A DNA stretch of 7,560 nt, taken from contig CALBAF010000252.1 in NCBI GenBank assembly GCA_937926415.1, positions 1-7,560 of the forward strand, read 5' to 3'. Shown piece after piece: positions 5,812 through 7,560 of this stretch. The position numbers were made by a program, and so were the translations under genes. The notes below the pieces were generated by a model. The model was not told the origin of the DNA. It was given only the letters and a program-made list of their open reading frames with translations, and searched no databases. The stretch comes from an uncultured Actinomyces sp. (GTDB taxonomy: Bacteria; Actinomycetota; Actinomycetes; Actinomycetales; Actinomycetaceae). Position 1 is the first letter of the stretch. Each line of letters starts with the position of its first letter.

Positions 5812-6840
5812 ATGGAAATCGATATGACCGCTCTGCGGATGGTGGAAAACGAGAAGGGCGTCAGCCTCGAAACCCTCGTCGACGCCATCGAAGAGGCGCT
5901 GCTCAAGGCGTACCACAACCTGCCCGGCGCCATCTCCCAGGCCCGCATCGAAATCGACAAGAAGACCGGACGCGTCACCGTCATGGCTATGGACGAGGAC
6001 GAGGACGGCAACCCGATCGGCGAGTTCGACGACACCCCGAAGAACTTCGGGCGCATCGCCCAGTCGACCGCGCGCTCCGTCATCATGCAGCGCCTGCGCG
6101 ACGCCGACGACCAGCGCGTCTTCGGTGACTTCGCCGGCCGTGAAGGCCAGATCATCACGGGCACCGTCCAGGCCCCGCGCCCCGGCCGCCCCACCATGGT
6201 TCAGGTCTCCGACGACTTCGAGGCCGTCCTGCCAGACGGCGAAAAGGTCCCCGGCGAGTCCTACCGTCACGGTGACCGCATCCGCGCCTACGTCGTGGGC
6301 GTCGAGCGAACCGAGCGCGGCCCGCGCATCACCCTGTCGCGCACCCACCCCAACCTCGTCGCCGGCCTCTTCCAGCGCGAGGTTCCCGAAATCCAGCAGG
6401 GCCTCGTCAAGATTAAGGCCATCGCCCGCGAGGCCGGCCACCGCACCAAGATCGCCGTGGCCGCCACCCGCGAAGGCATCAACGCCAAGGGTGCTTGCAT
6501 CGGCCCGATGGGTGCGCGCGTGCGCTCCGTGATGGCCGAGCTGGGCGGTGAGAAGATCGACATCGTCGACTACTCCGACGATCCGGCGCGCTTCGTCGCC
6601 AACTCGCTGTCGCCGGCCCGCGTCACCCGCGTTGTCGTCCACTCCGTGGACAACCGCACCGCGACGGCCATCGTCCCGGACTTCCAGCTCTCCCTCGCCA
6701 TCGGCAAGGAGGGCCAGAACGCTCGCCTCGCAGCGCGCCTGACGAACTACCACATCGACATCCACGCCGACACGGAGACCGGCGACGACGCGATCGCCTC
6801 GCGCGTCTCCACCCCCGACGACGTGACAAGTCGCTCATAG
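5812..6840 (+). CDS. nusA: Transcription termination/antitermination protein NusA
   Basis: NusA binds RNA polymerase and nascent RNA and controls pausing, termination and antitermination. The 342 residues match the short actinobacterial form. They comprise an N-terminal polymerase-binding domain (about 1-120, starting MEIDMTALRMVENEKG), an S1 domain (about 120-190, ending ITLSRTHPNLV) and two KH domains. KH1 carries GACIGPMG (227-234) and KH2 carries the IGKEGQNARLAARL region (from 297). There is no C-terminal acidic repeat, as usual outside proteobacteria. TAGGAG (5803-5808) lies close to the ATG, and the start matches the family N-terminus. Codon use is strongly GC3-biased, as for a highly expressed gene. 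It is cut off from rimP by the thiamin operon and its terminator, so its promoter is unclear: either read-through or an unrecognised site in 5667-5811. Confidence 0.97.
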   Translation: MEIDMTALRMVENEKGVSLETLVDAIEEALLKAYHNLPGAISQARIEIDKKTGRVTVMAMDEDEDGNPIGEFDDTPKNFGRIAQSTARSVIMQRLRDADDQRVFGDFAGREGQIITGTVQAPRPGRPTMVQVSDDFEAVLPDGEKVPGESYRHGDRIRAYVVGVERTERGPRITLSRTHPNLVAGLFQREVPEIQQGLVKIKAIAREAGHRTKIAVAATREGINAKGACIGPMGARVRSVMAELGGEKIDIVDYSDDPARFVANSLSPARVTRVVVHSVDNRTATAIVPDFQLSLAIGKEGQNARLAARLTNYHIDIHADTETGDDAIASRVSTPDDVTSRS

Positions 6841-6853
6841 AATCTGAGACGAG

Positions 6854-6885
6854 CAATCCCTTAGCTGGACTAAGCTAGGGGATTG
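6854..6885 (+). promoter_or_regulatory. 13-bp hairpin covering the ylxR ribosome-binding site and start
   Basis: Arms 6854-6866 (CAATCCCTTAGCT) and 6873-6885 pair over 13 bp with one G-U pair and a six-base loop. The right arm contains the likely Shine-Dalgarno AGGGG (6877-6881) and the first base of the GTG start of ylxR. No run of T follows, so it looks more like a translation-masking hairpin or RNA-processing site than a terminator. Confidence 0.6.
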
Positions 6886-7172
6886 TGTCGTATTCTGTGC
6901 CGCCAGTGCCCACCCGTGGGCCCCAGCGCACCTGCATTGGATGCGGCGCACACGCGCATCGATCCGCGCTCGTGCGGATCGTTCGCTCGCCGGACGGTTC
7001 GATTCGTCTCGACCGGACGGCCACTCTTCCAGGCCGAGGAGCTTGGATTCACCCCGATGCGGGGTGTTTCCGCAAAGCCCGAGCCAGGCGCGGCCTCTCG
7101 CGCTCGTTCCGAACGGGAAACGTTCCGGACAGCGTGTGGGACGACGTGGAGGAGTTGATCAACCACCAGTGA
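6885..7172 (+). CDS. ylxR: YlxR family RNA-binding protein (RNase P modulator RnpM family)
   Basis: The 95-residue product has the full YlxR pattern. It begins with RTCIGCGAHAHRSALVRIV (from about residue 15), where the CxxC pair and the following basic residues are family hallmarks. The LPGRGAWIHPDAGCF segment and a basic SRSF end follow. YlxR proteins are small RNA-binding proteins between nusA and infB; the Bacillus member has been reported to modulate RNase P. The GTG at 6885 has AGGGG three bases upstream, inside a hairpin. In-frame GTGs at 6897 and 6906 would also leave the conserved part intact, so the start is uncertain by up to seven codons. Confidence 0.9.
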   Translation: MSYSVPPVPTRGPQRTCIGCGAHAHRSALVRIVRSPDGSIRLDRTATLPGRGAWIHPDAGCFRKARARRGLSRSFRTGNVPDSVWDDVEELINHQ

Positions 7173-7270
7173 TGGCCACGCGCCATCAACGCCGAGAAAA
7201 TGGAAGCGGGTTGGAAGCTGATGGGCACCCGATGAGTACCCAGCGATGAGCTGCCAGCAATATCAGTAAG

Positions 7271-7291
7271 GCGTCTCCGGACCGGAGGCGC
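7271..7291 (+). other. Hairpin in the ylxR-infB gap
   Basis: GCGTCTCC (7271-7278) pairs with GGAGGCGC (7284-7291) over 8 bp, including one G-U pair, around a five-base loop. It lies 18 bases before the infB start and has no T run. It may shape infB leader RNA or be a processing site. The rest of the 136-base gap (7173-7308) shows no gene. Confidence 0.4.
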
Positions 7292-7308
7292 TTCCGGAAT
7301 GGAGAAAT

Positions 7309-7560
7309 GTGGCAAAGTTGCGTGTCCACGAGCTCGCCAAAGAGCTCGGAATCACCAGCAAAGAACTGATGGGTCACCTGAAGGAAGCAGGTGAATTCGT
7401 CAAGTCGTCGTCGTCCTCGCTCGAGCCGCCCGTTGTGCGGCAGATGCGCGAGAAGTTCGCGACGGCCCCCAAGACCAAGAAGGCGGACGCCAAGCCCGCC
7501 GCCAAGGCCCCCAAGCCCGCTGCGAAGAAGCCCGCCGCCCCCAAGGCGGAGGCTCCCGCC
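7309..7560 (+). CDS. infB: Translation initiation factor IF-2, N-terminal part (runs off right edge)
   Basis: IF-2 is the GTPase that brings initiator tRNA to the ribosome. The first 50 residues form the small helical IF2 N-terminal domain ([20 protein letters not shown], then [17 protein letters not shown]). From about residue 55 comes the low-complexity Ala/Lys/Pro linker that is long in actinobacterial IF-2. The GTPase domain lies beyond the window. The GTG at 7309 is chosen because GGAG (7301-7304) lies four bases upstream and the frame gives the canonical N-terminus; the ATG at 7307 is in another frame. It follows ylxR as in the usual nusA-ylxR-infB order. Confidence 0.95.
   Translation, partial: MAKLRVHELAKELGITSKELMGHLKEAGEFVKSSSSSLEPPVVRQMREKFATAPKTKKADAKPAAKAPKPAAKKPAAPKAEAPA

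Noticed and set aside
4878..6197. 439-codon minus-strand open frame
   Set aside because: It crosses the end of the NMT1-like gene, the terminator and the start of nusA on the opposite strand, and has no plausible domain or ribosome-binding site.
5449..6765. 438-codon minus-strand open frame across nusA
   Set aside because: It is antisense to a clear nusA with strong GC3 bias, which creates long mirror frames. Its protein is low-complexity and rich in Asp, Gly, Val and Arg, with no recognisable motif.
7440..7560. Short repeats rich in GCC/AAG/CCC at the right edge
   Set aside because: They encode the Ala/Lys/Pro linker normal for actinobacterial IF-2 and are not a separate repeat element or CRISPR.

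Overview
The window looks like a chromosome segment of a high-GC actinobacterium. The NusA, YlxR and IF-2 sequences, and the rimP/nusA/ylxR/infB gene order, point to the Actinomyces/Schaalia group; this is inference from familiarity, without any search. 

Layout. Positions 1-160 hold the start of a divergent, minus-strand lipoprotein gene that runs off the left edge. rimP follows (232-702) and ends in a strong hairpin terminator. Next comes a self-contained thiamin-related operon: a good sigma-A-type promoter (764-792), a TPP riboswitch (about 800-892), and four tightly overlapping genes. These encode an APH-fold small-molecule kinase, an NMT1/THI5-like substrate-binding lipoprotein, a permease and ATPase fused in one chain, and a second NMT1/THI5-like protein with no signal peptide. 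The operon is closed by its own hairpin terminator (5625-5666). After it the translation-machinery operon resumes with nusA (5812-6840), ylxR (6885-7172) and the 5' part of infB (from 7309). 

Main observation. The thiamin operon separates rimP from nusA, genes that are normally adjacent. The last 44 bases of rimP coding sequence before its final codon (655-698) occur again, perfectly and in the same reading frame, just before nusA (5758-5801). The 54 bases upstream of the second copy still align without gaps to rimP (31 of 54 identical). The second copy ends in a TAG that overlaps the nusA ribosome-binding site, as a native rimP-nusA junction would. The simplest reading is that the operon was inserted by recombination at the 3' end of rimP, leaving a full rimP on the left and a rimP tail on the right. 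No integrase, transposase or tRNA is visible. 

How the genes may work together. When TPP is low, the riboswitch should allow expression of an importer (lipoprotein plus fused permease-ATPase) for thiamin or a pyrimidine precursor. A kinase could phosphorylate the imported compound. A cytoplasmic NMT1-like protein might bind, pass on or make a pyrimidine. No thiC, thiD, thiE or tenA is present here, so the substrate cannot be fixed from the sequence. Regulation of the nusA side also looks unusual: a terminator lies upstream with no clear promoter after it, and a 13-bp hairpin covers the ylxR ribosome-binding site and start.
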